Assembly (NCBI GenBank): GCA_036426205.1
Contig: CM071567.1
Location: 290,657,141-290,721,140 of the forward strand
Length of the DNA stretch: 64,000 nt
DNA from: Ascaphus truei
Lineage: Eukaryota; Chordata; Amphibia; Anura; Ascaphidae
Direction: 5' to 3'
Of the stretch, positions 21,399 through 33,059 are shown piece after piece. Numbering within the stretch: position 1 is the stretch's first letter; every line of letters starts with the position of its first letter. The translations under genes were made by a program, and so were the position numbers. A model generated the notes under the pieces. That model was not told where the DNA came from, searched no databases, and saw only the letters and a program-made list of their open reading frames with translations.

Positions 21399-22988
21399 TT
21401 ACCTAAAAAAAAAACCTAATTCAAAATCAATATTGAGACCATTGGGGGACAGGGTCTTCAGTTCGTAAATCCAAAAGGCCTCACGTCTATTTATATATTT
21501 AATAATGTCCCCACCTCTCCAGTCTGGAGTGCATAGCTCAATAGGTTGGCAAACCAGGCCCTTTGGGTCTCTATCGTGATGTAACAAAAAATGGTGGGAC
21601 ACACTGTGCGTTGTTAGACCTTTCTTTATATTATAGACATGTTCATACATACGTCTTTGAAAGGTTCTGCCTGTGCGTCCCACATATTGCAAGCCACATG
21701 GGCATTGCAACACATAAATTACAAATTGTGATTTGCATGTGATGTGTGACATAATCTTGTACACTTTATCAGTAACATTAGATTTAAACTCAATGCTACA
21801 CCGACTATATTTACAGGCTATGCACTTTTTGCATGGTTTGAACCCATTAGGACCCTTGGTACTTCCCATTTTATCCTTCCCTTGATGTAAAGGACAACTG
21901 GGTGCCAGTTTGTTTTTAAAGTTGTGAAATGAAAAGTTCAGTCCGCGCTCTGGCTCTTTAAACTTGGAGTGTTTAAACTCAGTTCTCTTGCTGCTTCTGT
22001 GTTTATGAGGTGTCTCCCCCACCTCCAAATGTGGTCTCCACCGGAACCCCGATGGTGATACCAATATCAGCAAAACAAGAAAAAACACAAAAGCGCACCA
22101 AGATGAGAGATAGATATTGTATTAGCAACAAATAATAAAATTAGTAACTTACATATAAAATTTCTTTAATAATCCCCGATTCTGGTGTCTATCACAGGAG
22201 TAGGGCATCACATAGGAAGTATGAAGGGTAATCTCAGTTCTGAGAGATCAGACCCGCGCGCTGGGGCTGTCTCTGTTCACTCTCCTGTCCTCCACGTGTG
22301 GTAGGAACCGGGGCCTTCAATAGGTGTCTCATCTTGGTGCGCTTTTGTGTTTTTTCTTGTTTTTAAAGTTATTTGCTTTCTTAAAGATAATGGAAGGTTT
22401 TGGAGTTAGTGCCTGTGATAGTGTAGCGTCCTGTAGCAAAATTGGCCAGTGCTTGGCAAAAATATTTCTTATTCTAGGGGCCATAGCATTATATTGTGTA
22501 ATAAAAGAGATGTTATTCTTTCCTTGGTCCAACCCTTTATCTTTATATTGAAGGAGCTTATTCCTGTCCATACTACGGACTTGTGATATTGTACTTTCAA
22601 GTTCTTCTATAGGATAATTCCTTTCAAGAAACTTTCCCTTAAGTTCTTCCGCCTGTACCGCAAAAGACTCTAATTTTGAGCAATTGCGCCTCAGGCGGAT
22701 GAACTGCCCTTTGGGGATGTTCCTAATCCAATGCGGATTGTGATGACTGTTGGCCATAACATAATTGTTGGCCTGTACCGGTTTAAAATACGTTTGAGTG
22801 TGTATTTGGTCATCAGTGATGCTGATATTAAGGTCCAGAAAATTAATGGTATTCTTATCATATTGGCAAACAAATCTCAAATTTCGTTCGTTCGCATTAA
22901 GGTATAAAATAAATTTATCTAATAGCTCTAATTCCCCATCCCAAATGAAAATAACATCATCAATGTAGCGCCGCCAGAGCACGAGGTT
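21399..22988 (-). pseudogene. Penelope-like RT (C-terminal part) and GIY-YIG endonuclease, left copy
   Basis: The frame 22982-22329 holds the RT motif C region (RRYIDDVIFIWDG) and the thumb. After an insertion, 22088-21399 carries the Cys-rich linker (CKKCIACKYSRC) and the GIY-YIG nuclease (YVLQCPCGLQYVGRTG, then RREAFWIYELKT). The Trp codon that is a stop in the right copy (27291) is intact here. RT primed at a nick made by the nuclease is the expected mode of insertion. The open frame is broken only by the inserted segment at 21918-22360. Confidence 0.75.
21918..22360. mobile_element. 0.44-kb insertion inside the left Penelope ORF
   Basis: The right copy lacks this segment. It is bounded by a 14-bp direct repeat (TTGTTTTTAAAGTT at about 21910 and 22357), which looks like a target-site duplication. 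Inside, about 30 bp near 22071-22100 and 22326-22356 are inverted copies (CACAAAAGCGCACCAAGATG and its inverse) bracketing about 225 bp. It may be a retroelement UTR fragment. It is also present in the direct duplicate at 23650-24110. Confidence 0.6.
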
Positions 22989-23029
22989 GGCACCAAATGG
23001 GCAGTTGTTCCAAATAACCTCCTATATCT

Positions 23030-24760
23030 TTGGATTATTGCACAGATTCCCTTTCTTCTAATTTATAGACCTAGCAGGTGTTGCACCAGTCATGCCACAG
23101 CTAGCTAGAAATAACTAATTCTCTCTTACATCTGATATTGCCAGACCATCTATTTACCTAAAAAAAAAACCTAATTCAAAATCAATATTGAACCATTGGG
23201 GGACAGGGTCTTCAGTTCGTAAATCCAAAAGGCCTCACGTCTATTTATATATTTAATAATGTCCCCACCCTCTCCAGTCTGGAGTGCATAGCTCAATAGG
23301 TTTGGCAAACCAGGCCTTTGGGTCTCTATCGTGATGTAACAAAAATGGTGGGACACACTGTGCGTTGTTAGACCTTTCTTTATATTATAGACATGTTCAT
23401 ACATACGTCTTTGAAAGGTTCTGCCTGTGCGTCCCCATATTGCAAGCCACATGGGCATTGCAACACATAAATTACAAATTGTGATTTGCATGTGATGTGT
23501 GACATAATCTTGTACACTTTATCAGTACATTAGATTTAAACTCAATGCTACACCGACTATATTTACAGGCTATGCACTTTTTGCATGGTTTGAACCCATT
23601 AGGACCCTTGTTACTTCTCCATTTTATCCTTCCCTGATGTAAAGGACAACTGGGTGCCAGTTTTTTTTTAAAGTTGTGAAATGAAAAGTTCAGTCCGCGC
23701 TCTGCTCTTTAACTTGGAGTGTTTAAACCTCAGTTTCTCTTGCTGCTTCTGTTTTATGAGGTGTCTCCCCCACCTCCAAATTGTGGTCTCCACCGGAACC
23801 CCATGTGATACCAATATCAGCAAAACAAGAAAAAAACACAAAAGCCACAAGATTGAGAGATAGATATTGTATTCAACAAATAATAAATTAGTAACTTACA
23901 TATAAATTTCTTTAATATCCCCGATTCTGGTGTCTATCACAGAGTAGGGCATCACATAGGAAGTATGAAGGGTAATCTCAGTTCTGAGAGATCAGACCCC
24001 GCGCGCTGGGGCTGTCTCTGTTCACTCTCCCTGTCCTCCACGTGTGGTAGGAACGGGGCCTTCAATAGGTGTCTCATCTTGGTGCGCTTTTGTGTTTTTT
24101 CTTGTTTTAAAGTTATTTGCTTTTAAGATAATGGAAGGTTGGGAGTTAGTGCCGTGATAGTGTAGCGTCCTGTAGCAAAATTGGCCAGTGCTGGCAAAAT
24201 ATTTCTTATTCTAGGGGCCATAGCATATATTGTGTAATAAAGGGATTTATTCTTTCCTTGTCCAACCCTTTATCTTTATATTGAAGGAGCTTATTCCTGT
24301 CCATACACGGACGTGTATTTGTACTTTCAAGTTCTTCTATAGGATATTCCTTTCAAGAAACTTTCCCTTAAGTTCCTTCCGCCTGTACCGCAAAAGACTC
24401 TATTTTGAGCAATTGCGCCTCAGCAGATGAACTGCCCTTTGGGGATGTTCCTAATCCAATGCGGATTGTGATGACTGTTGGCCATAACATAATTGTTGGC
24501 CGTGTACAGGTTTAAAATACGTTTGAGTGTGTATTTGGTCATCGGTGATACTAATATTAAGGTCCAGAAAATTAATGGTATTCTTATCATATTGGCAAAC
24601 AATCGCAGATTTCGTTCGTTCGCATTAAGGTATAAAATAAATTTATCTAATAGCTCTAATTCCCCATCCCAAATGAAATAACATCATCATGTAGCGCCGC
24701 CAGAGCACGAGGTTGGCACCAAATGGGCAGTTGTTCCAAATAACCTCCTTCTCCCATTGC
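23030..24760. repeat. Direct duplicate of 21290-23020 with many one-base indels
   Basis: This repeats the preceding 1.7 kb in the same orientation, but with frequent single-base losses, mostly in homopolymers. They fragment every frame that is intact in the first copy. Losses are one-sided. This is what an unpolished read inserted at a gap would look like, so a real tandem duplication should not be assumed. Confidence 0.8.
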
Positions 24761-25744
24761 CCCATAAAAATGTTCGCATAACTTGGTGCAAACCTCGTGC
24801 CCATAGCGGTGCCACATATCTGCAAATAATACTGTAAATTAAAACAAAAGTAATTGTGGGTGAGTATAAACCTAATCCCATCCATCAGAAAGGCCTTGAG
24901 TGCAGTGCTCATAGTACTATCCTCCTCAAAGGCTGCTCTTATAGCCTCACACCCCAAATGGTGGTCTATAATGGTATAGAGGGATGTGACATCTCCTGTT
25001 ACCCATACATAACTGGATTTCCAATCGATCTCACGCAGGATTTGGAAAACTTGTGTGTATCTTTAAATGTGATTTTAATTTACTACAAGTGGCTGTAAAA
25101 AATATCAATAATTGAGATAAATTTGATGTGATTGATTGAATCCCAGATATAATGGGGACGACCTGGTGGGTGGTGAAGATCCTTGTGAATTTTGGATGAA
25201 ATAAAAAGTGGTATCCGCGGGTTGTAATTATTTATAAAGTCATACTCATCCTGCGGTGATAGCTTGACTGGTCAAACCCTATCTAAAAATGCAACAGTTC
25301 TGAATGGTAGATGTCCGAGGGTCATTGTCCAGGGGGAGGTAAGTGGCATTGTCACCAAGCAATCTTGATGATTCTTGGACATATAAGTGCTGTCCTCCCT
25401 CCACTCCCCCCCCCCCCCCCCTTATCAGCTGGTTTGTTTACAATCGACTCGTTACTGGCTAATGATTTAACAGCCAGCTTTTCTTCCAGATTGAGGTTAT
25501 CACTTTTAATTCTGAAAGAGTACGACTCGACTGCTCCAAATCCCTGGAGACCATTTCCACAAATGTGCTCACAAAGTGGCCCGGACAAACTTGGGGTTGA
25601 AAGTAGATTGTTTCTTAAAGGGAATATATTGCATATATTGTTCTTACTTCCTGACTCAATCTGGTTACTGATGGCATCCTTAGCAAAATATTTCTTTAAA
25701 GCTAGTTTTCTAGCGAATTTGTGCACATCAATAAACAGGGGCAA
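24761..25744 (-). pseudogene. Penelope-like RT N-terminal half, left copy
   Basis: The minus strand carries the N-terminal part of the RT. FIDVHKFARKLALKKYFAKD lies near 25730-25670, the PADKGGGG segment near 25420, and the conserved GTAMGTRFAPSYANIFMG near 24790. Frameshifts are dense, as in the preceding duplicate, so part of the damage may be sequencing error. The junction with the plus-strand copy is at 25744-25750. Confidence 0.65.
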
Positions 25745-25823
25745 TGGGAGGAGTTGCTTTAAAGAAATATTTTGCTAAGGATGCCATCAGTAACCAGATT
25801 GAGTCAGGAAGTAAGAACAATAT

Positions 25824-27896
25824 ATGCAATATATTCCCTTTAAGAAACAATCTACTTTCAACCCCAAGTTTGTCCAGGGCCACTTTGTGAGCACATTTGT
25901 GGAAATGGTCTCCAGGGATTTGGAGCAGTCGAGTCGTACTTTCAGAATTAAAAGTGATAACCTCAATCTGGAAGAAAAGCTGGCTGTTAAATCACTAGCC
26001 AGTAACGAGTCGATTGTAATCAAACCAGCTGATAAGGGGGGGGGGGGAGTGGTAGTGATGGACAGCACTTATTATGTCCAAGAATCATCAAGATTGCTTG
26101 GTGACACTGCCACTTACCTCCCCCTGGACAATGACCCTACGGACATCTACCATTCAGAACTTGTTGCCCTTTTAGATAGAGGTTTGACCAGTTTAGCTAT
26201 CACTCAGGATGAGTATGACTTTATAAATAATTTGCACCCACGTATACCACTTTTTTATTTTATTCCCAAAATTCACAAGGACCTTCACCACCCGCCAGGT
26301 CGTCCTATCATATCTGGAATTCAATTAATCACATCAAATTTATCTCAATTTATTGATTATTATTTACAGCCACTTGTAGTTAAATTAAAGTCACATTTAA
26401 AAGACACCACACAAGTTTTGCAAATCCTGCGTGAGATTGATTGGAAATCCAGTTATGTATGGGTAACAGGAGATGTCACATCCCTCTATACCATTATAGA
26501 CCACCACTTGGGATGTGAGGCCATAAGAGCAGCCTTTGAGGAGGATAGTACTATGACCGCAGCCCTTAAGGCCTTTCTGATGGATGGGATTGGGTTTATA
26601 CTCACCCATAATTATTTTTGTTTTAATTTACAGTATTATTTGCAGATATGTGGCACCGCTATGGGCACGAGGTTTGCACCAAGTTACGCGAACATCTTTA
26701 TGGGGCAATGGGAGAAGGAGGTTATTTGGAATAATTGCCCATTTGGTGCCAACCTCGTGCTCTGGCGGCGCTACATTGATGATGTTATTTTCATTTGGGA
26801 TGGGGATTTGGAGCTATTAGATGAATTTATTTTATACCTTAATGCGAATGAACGGAATTTGAGATTTGTTTGCCAATACGATAAGAATACTATTAATTTC
26901 TTGGATCTCAATATTAATATCACTGATGACCAAATACACACTCAAACGTATTTTAAACCTGTACAGGCCAACAATTATGTCATGGCCAACAGTCATCACA
27001 ATCCGCAATGGATTAGGAACATCCCCAAAGGGCAGTTCATCCGCCTGAGGCGCAATTGCTCAAATTTGGAGTCTTTTGCGGTACAGGCGGATGAACTCAA
27101 GGAAAAGTTTCTTGAAAGGAATTATCCTATAGAAGAACTTGATAGCACAATATCCCTGGTCCGTAATATGGACAGGAATAAGCTCCTTCAATACAAAGAT
27201 AAAGGGTTAGATCAAGGAAGGAGTAACATCTCTTTCATTACACAATATAATGCTATGGCCCCTAGAATAAGAAATATCTTTGCCAAACATTGACCAATTT
27301 TGCTACAGGACGCTACACTATCACAGGTACTAACTCCAAAACCTTCCATCATTTTTAAAAAAGCAAATAATTTTAAAAATAAATTGGCACCTAGTTGTCC
27401 TTTAAATCCAGGGAAGGATAAAATGAGAAGTACCAAGGGTCCTAATGGGTTCAAACCATGCAAAAAGTGCATAGCTTGTAAATATAGTCGGTGTAGCATT
27501 GAGTTTAGATCTAATGTTACTGATAAAGTGTACAAGATTATGTCACACATTACATGCAAATCACAATTTGTAATTTATGTGTTGCAATGCCCATGCGGCT
27601 TGCAATATGTGGGACGCACAGGTAGAACCTTTCAAAGACGTATGTACGAACACGTCTATAATATAAAGAAAGGTCTAACAACGCACAGTGTGTCCCACCA
27701 TTTTTTGTTACATCATGGCAGAGACCCAAAGGGCCTGGTTTGTCAACCTATTGAGCTATGTACTCCAGATTGGAGAGGTGGGGACATTATTAAACATATA
27801 AATAGACGTGAGGCCTTTTGGATTTACGAACTGAAGACCCTGTCCCCCAATGGTCTCAATATTGATTTTGAATTGGGTTCTTTTTTAGGTAAATAG
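25824..27896 (+). pseudogene. Penelope-like RT plus GIY-YIG endonuclease, right copy
   Basis: This is the best-preserved coding region of the window: 489 codons to a single TGA at 27291-27293, then 198 more codons in the same frame to 27896. The TGA replaces a Trp codon of the left copy. RT motifs are in order: STFNPKFVQGHFVS near residue 10, PADKGGGG near residue 70, WVTGDVTSLY (catalytic Asp) near 215, GTAMGTRFAPSYANIFMG near 280, and RYIDDVIF near 315. After the stop come the Cys-rich linker (KKCIACKYSRC) and the nuclease (QYVGRTGRTFQRRMYEH, then REAFWIYELKT). The linker and nuclease type fit the Neptune clade. The frame upstream of 25824 shows a shift, so the true N-terminus is damaged. 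Confidence 0.88.
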
Positions 27897-28264
27897 ATTG
27901 GTCTGGCAATATATGATAGGAGAGAATTGGTTATTTATAGCCAACTGCGACATTGACTAGTGCAACACCTGCTAGATTTATGAATTAATAGTAAAGGAGT
28001 TTTGTGTAACAATCAATTATATCCATGGGGAGAGTTTGAATATCTTTATACCACTGTTGGTTTATTTAATATGTATGTGTCGTTAGGGTGCACATATTTT
28101 GACATATGTTGATACTATTGTTTTTATGTGTTTGATGTTATGTATGTTTAAGAGTCCATGTAGTGAATTGGTACTAATGACATACAGTCTGTTTTAATTC
28201 TAAATGATCAATTAATTTTAATTGGCTAGGGTTTATTAATGTGTCACTAAGTATCATTGTTTTC

Positions 28265-28308
28265 AGCCCCTGAGGAAGTAGAGTGAGATCTACGAAACGC
28301 GTAGGGCT
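28265..28308 (+). ncRNA. Hammerhead ribozyme-like motif, 3' of the right Penelope copy
   Basis: Stem I AGCCC (28265-28269) pairs fully with GGGCT (28304-28308). The core CTGAGGA (28270-28276) fits CUGANGA. Stem II GTAGA (28278-28282) pairs with TCTAC (28289-28293). GAAA is at 28294-28297. Stem III is AC-GC-GT with a 2-base loop, and the cleavage triplet is GTA (28301-28303). The only departure from the canonical core is an extra A (28277). Very short stem III is typical of hammerheads reported in Penelope-like elements and retrozymes. In such elements the ribozyme is thought to process element RNA. Confidence 0.68.
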
Positions 28309-28639
28309 AGTGGCATAGCCACTGTTTGACTGGCTTTTGGACGCATATGGTTATTTGGCATTGGAGCCCACTGTTCCCTTCAGCTTGCCAGCTGTCCCTT
28401 TAAGGCTACGGGTACTATCGCGCGCGGGCGCGCAATGATTTCCCATTTGTTCCGGAGGAGGAAGAGAGGCGTGTGTCTACACGCGGTGCAGAGTTGTGGA
28501 CCCCGCACACCAGCCTCCACGGCCGGAGCTGCTCCGGCTACCATCGTAGGGACGGTTTGGAGCTTAAGCCGCAACGGAGCAGAGACATCACCCGGCAGGG
28601 AGACCATCTGAATTTAGAACTTGTTCCTACCAATGCGAG

Positions 28640-28935
28640 TTAAAGCCTTGCTGTCTGTAAGTAGGGCTCCAGTTTTTGTGTTCCAGATGACCTGCGGTTC
28701 TTTGTATATGCCAATGCCTGATTTGGCATAGTTCCTTTTAATAAATAGTTTTTTAATTGTTGCTAGGACTCTTAATTGTTTGTGTGATTAGTGCAGTACT
28801 GCTTACCCTACAGTGTTGCGCTATGATTTTTGTTTGTTTGTGTTTTTCTCTTTGCATGGTCTGTCGAGCAAGTGTGCGGATCCCTTGAGGAGTATAGGAC
28901 TTTCCACTGACAATTTGGCGCCAGGTTTTTTCTAT
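28640..28935 (+). repeat. Terminal region of the Penelope pair, inverse of 20340-20640
   Basis: Contains TTTGGCGCCAGG followed by a T-run up to the boundary at 28935, matched in inverse at about 20350-20375. It begins after a GC-rich segment that is also mirrored (20680-20890 and 28380-28610). The frame across that segment is open on both sides (MVSLPGDVSAPLRLKLQ...), but I cannot identify a protein. Confidence 0.6.
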
Positions 28936-28954
28936 ATTAGTGTAACCAGCACTC

Positions 28955-29945
28955 CTAACGGTGGTAGCACATTCATTAATATGTGCATAGGCATACCAAC
29001 AGCCACACCGTTTCTAGGTGTATATTAGCCACGGCGTTTGCATTTATGAGTGGTATTAGCTCTATGAATTCATCAGCTAGTACACAGGTGATTTACATGT
29101 GAATTTTTATGGTACATATGTGACTGATTTACCTTCACTGGATCTGTATACCATATGCTCATTAAGCAGTTTACTAACAGTGTGTTCAGTGCTGCTTTGT
29201 GGCAGTATTATAAGAGTGTCTCTTTCTCACTCAGTACCCACCAAGGAACCTTTTCCTGCACATTAGACAGGTTTCTTTCCACCATACACAGCTTTAAAGT
29301 GGCATTAGCACTCCTGACAGTGGAAGCACATTCATTAATATGTGCACAGGTATACTAATAACTACACTGCCTATAGGAGTCTATGAGCCTCTGCACATTG
29401 TGTTCTGTGTTTAACAGCCTCCTCCTTTACTATTTTGGAGCTAATTAGCTGCTGTTAGGTGACTACATGTATCCACCATAAACCTTTCTCTGCATACTAG
29501 ATAGGTTTCTTTTCACCATACACAGCTTTATAGAGGCATTAGCACTCCTGACTGTGGAAGCACATTCATTTATATGTACACAGGTATACTAATAACCACA
29601 CTGCCTATAGGAGTCTTTGAGCCTCTGCACATTGTGTTCTGTGTTTAATAGCCCACTCCTTTACTATTTTGGAGCTAATTAGCTGCTGTTAGGTGACTAT
29701 ATGTATCCACCATGAAACCTTTTTCTGTATACTAGATAGGTTTCTTTCCACCATACACAGCTTTATAGTGGCATTAGCATTCCTGACAGTGGACGCACAT
29801 TCATGAATATGTGCACAGGTATACTGACAACCACACTGCCTATAGGAGTCTATGAGCCTCTGCACATTGTGTTCTGTGTTTAACAGCCCACTCCTTTACT
29901 ATTCAGGAGTTAACCAGTTGCTGTTAGGTGGCTACATGTTGGATT
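28955..29945. repeat. Tandem repeat with a unit of about 234 bp
   Basis: GGTTTCTTTCCACCATACAC recurs at 29271, 29506 (one change) and 29739, and matching downstream parts recur from about 28955. Each unit includes a GCATTAGCACTCCTGAC tract, CACATTCATTAATATGTGCA and GTGTTCTGTGTTTAA. Three to four copies are present, starting right at the Penelope boundary, so the target or flank is satellite-like. Confidence 0.82.
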
Positions 29946-31906
29946 GTAGAGAGAGTCTATACTTTCCATTTATGGATTCATGATTTGCAAAGTGAGCACA
30001 CACTGGTTTAAAATACAGATCTTTTGTCTGTACCTAGCATATTATGATCTATTTCACATTTCACCTTCACCATCTGGGACCTGTCTCACACTTGAGACAG
30101 GTATTGAACAGCCCCTCACTGATACCAGCATACACCTAATTAACCACTAATAGGGATTACTGTATACCGGCTCCCTGGGACAGTTTGATACAATTAACCT
30201 CAAATTGCCGCCTTACTTAGTTACCCGGAATATCATATATATTCATCATAGGGTATCATATATGTGTGTCAATTGTTGAATTTTAACACCCATTATTTTA
30301 ATTAGTATAGCATTAAAAATTATTTTTAATTTTCACATCATACATCAGGGGGTATTGAGTGCTTATAGTGGGTTCTTGCTTCTTTACTACTCACCTTATA
30401 CGTCACCCATTAGAACCTTACCCCCACACTATTACTTTGTACTTAGCTGAAGCGGGGTTCTTCTATATTGAATTTTACTGATTATAAGTAGTAAAATTAT
30501 TAGAAACTGACTCTAATCCCTCGCTCCAATATGGGGATTTTTAAAAAAATTTAGAATTTATTTTAACTAGTTAGTGTGATCATTTTTGATGTAATAAAAA
30601 TTTGTTATTTTTTCGTCGTTCTCCTCCTATCTGAGAGGGATTTTTTGTGCTAGCCTTTGGAGACTTGTAAGACTACTATTGCTAAGCATTAGAGTGCAGT
30701 AAAGTGGGGTCTTTTTCTCTATATCTTTTGGAGATCTTGTAGTTACCTAAACTTAACCTCTATGCACCTATGGTACTTATCTTAGGACTTTATTTATTAG
30801 GTGAGCGGTAAAATTTCTCCTTTTATTAAATTAAGAAGCTAACAAGGTAACTGATACATTTTGACAGCTAGGCACTTCAGCTAGACCGCAAACCACTCAT
30901 TCAATTAACCCTGATGTTGCAAGGTCTAGGGCTTAGAAAGTGATCCGTATGCTTCAAAGCGGCCACCCATACATAGGCACGCTTCTTCAATCAGCGCTTT
31001 GTTTAGCGCTCAGAGCTCCCCCTTGTGTCGCAAAACCAATTGGCACAGTTCACATACACTTCTATTACTGCACCTAGGAATTGAGCTGCAAAATGGGGAC
31101 AATAAAGATGGTAGGGGAAAACATGTCAGTGTGGTGCACATACAGTTAACCACTTCTGTCCCACACGATTTAGGGTTAATCAGCCGGGTATAATGCCTTT
31201 ATTAATAGCCTGATTAACCCCCTGGCCACATCATCCTAATATCCTCATTTCCATCCACATCTCCCTCTCTGCACACACCATCTCTACCTGGAAGTGTTCA
31301 ATTAGCTTCATTTAAGTAGCTATGTGTTTAGGTCACGTGACTTAATTAATTTAAATTAGTTACAACACATTACAAAAAAATTAATCGATAAACTCAATGT
31401 CTGTCTAGAAAATATGAATATGTGTTCATTAGCTATTCAAATGTATTATAACACGATATATTTTTTTACACGTGATGTAAATATTCATATTCCTTGGTTA
31501 CTTAAAACAATTATTTTTTAAATGCCACAAATGGACGGTAATGCAACAGTAGTCACCAATAGGTGTAGCATTTTTTAATTTGTGAACACTGTTACTAAAT
31601 CATTGACGTGTAAATCTACTTTGGAAATTTTTAATTTATTAACAAATATTTTATTACCAAAAATATTAAAGATGTGCATAAATTCAATATGCACAACTAC
31701 AACTGAATTGCTACACTGATGACCGATCCGTTCTCCTGTAATCGATCGCTTGATCAGGGTTATTATGTCACATTATTGCACAGCATTGTGGGAAATTGAG
31801 TCCTTGAATCTGCTTGTGTGGGCAGTTACTAGATATAATTGGTATAAAAGGACAAAACAATCAGAAGAGGAAGGGGATGTAACTTTGAAAATGTGTAATA
31901 CAGTAT
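29946..31906. other. No recognised feature
   Basis: AT-rich intergenic sequence. A small hairpin (GGGTTAATCAG ... CTGATTAACCCC) lies at about 31172-31222. The frame at 30999-31193 shows no motif. Confidence 0.5.
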
Positions 31907-32390
31907 AAATATTGGGTGGTCGTGGCTGGCTGGCTCCTGGTGGGGAGCCGCCTGCTTGGTCTCTGGCCTTTCCTCTCTCCCCCCCCCCCATCCCGTGTTT
32001 GTGTATGGGAGAGAGAGAGTGTGTGCATGGGAGAGAGAGAGAGTGTATGTGTGTATGGGAGAGAAAGAAAGAGGGTGTGTGTGTGCAGGACACCAGAAGT
32101 ACCCCCCCAATCAGTCATCCTCCCAACCAATCATCCAGTCAGTCACCCCCCCCACTCAATCACCCAGTCAGTCAACCCCCACCCAATCACCCAGTCAATC
32201 ACCCAGTCAGTCACCCAGTCAGTCACCCCCTCACCCAATCCCCCAGTCTGTCACCCCCGAACCAATTACCCTGTCAGTCACTCAGTCACCGCACCTCCCA
32301 CCCAGTCACCCCACCCAGTCACCCAGTCAGTCACCCAAACCCCCACCCAGTCACACAGTCACCCCCCACACCCCCACCCAGTCAGTCACC
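31907..32390 (+). repeat. Fragment related to the interior of the 60.4-kb hAT element
   Basis: GTGTGCAGGACACCAGAAGT (near 32072-32095) and the following CCCAGTCAGTCACC minisatellite (to about 32390) match, in inverse, the sequence at 60530-60835. The hAT terminal repeats are not seen here. Three long overlapping open frames across this tract are low-complexity and are not genes. Confidence 0.65.
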
Positions 32391-33005
32391 CACTCTCTCC
32401 CACTCTGTCACTCTCCCACTCTGTCACTCTCCCACTCTGTCACTCTCCCACTCTGTCACTCTCCAACTCTCCCACTCTGTCACTTTCCCTCTCTTCCTCT
32501 CACCCTCTCTTCCTCTCACCCTCTCTTCCTCTCACCCTCTCTGCCTCTCAGCCTCTCTGTCTCTCAGCCTCTCTCTCTCTCAGCCTCTCTCTCTCAGCCT
32601 CTCTCTCTCACCTTCTCTCTCTCACACTCTCTCTTTCTGTCTCTGTCACCCTCTCTCTCTGTCTCTGTCACCCTCTCTCTGTCTGTGTCACCCTCTCTCT
32701 CTGTGGCCCTCTCTATCTCTCTCTATCTCTGTTGCCGTCTCTCTCTCTGTCGCCCTCTCTCTCTGTCATTCTCTCTCTCTGTCACCCTCTCTCTCTCTCT
32801 CACCCTCTATCGCTCACCCACACTCTGTCTCTCTCACACACTCTGTCTGTCTCTCTCACATACTCTGTCTGTCTCTCTCAAAAACTCTGTCTGTCTCTCT
32901 CACACACTCTTTCTGTCTCTCTCACACACTATCTCTGTCTATCTCTCTAACACTCTCTCACTCACTCTCTGTCTGTCTCTCTCCCTCTCTCTTACACACT
33001 CTCTC
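32391..33005. repeat. CT-rich microsatellite block (CTCTGTCA, CTCTCTCA units)
   Basis: About 600 bp of pyrimidine-rich degenerate tandem repeats on the plus strand, with local units of 12-30 bp. The lack of stops is due to composition. Confidence 0.9.
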
Positions 33006-33059
33006 TGTCTCACTGAGAAGAGTAGGGGCCCCAGAACAGAGCCTTGCTGGACACCACAG

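Larger units (their letters stand above)
20226..28935. mobile_element. Head-to-head pair of Penelope-like elements (Neptune type)
   Basis: Two copies of one Penelope-like element face each other with their 5' ends meeting near 25745. The left copy is on the minus strand (20340-25744) and the right on the plus strand (25750-28935). Outer parts (20340-20640 versus 28640-28935) and hammerhead-like motifs are inverted partners. The 16-bp sequence ATTAGTGTAACCAGCA flanks the whole at 20210-20225 and 28936-28951. The left side contains an extra direct duplication (23030-24760) and a 0.44-kb insertion. About 110 bp at 20226-20339 have no partner on the right. Confidence 0.72.

Noticed and set aside
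29230..29945. Possible CRISPR or gene cluster from regularly spaced repeats
   Set aside because: The whole 234-bp unit repeats with no spacer between units, so it is a tandem satellite.
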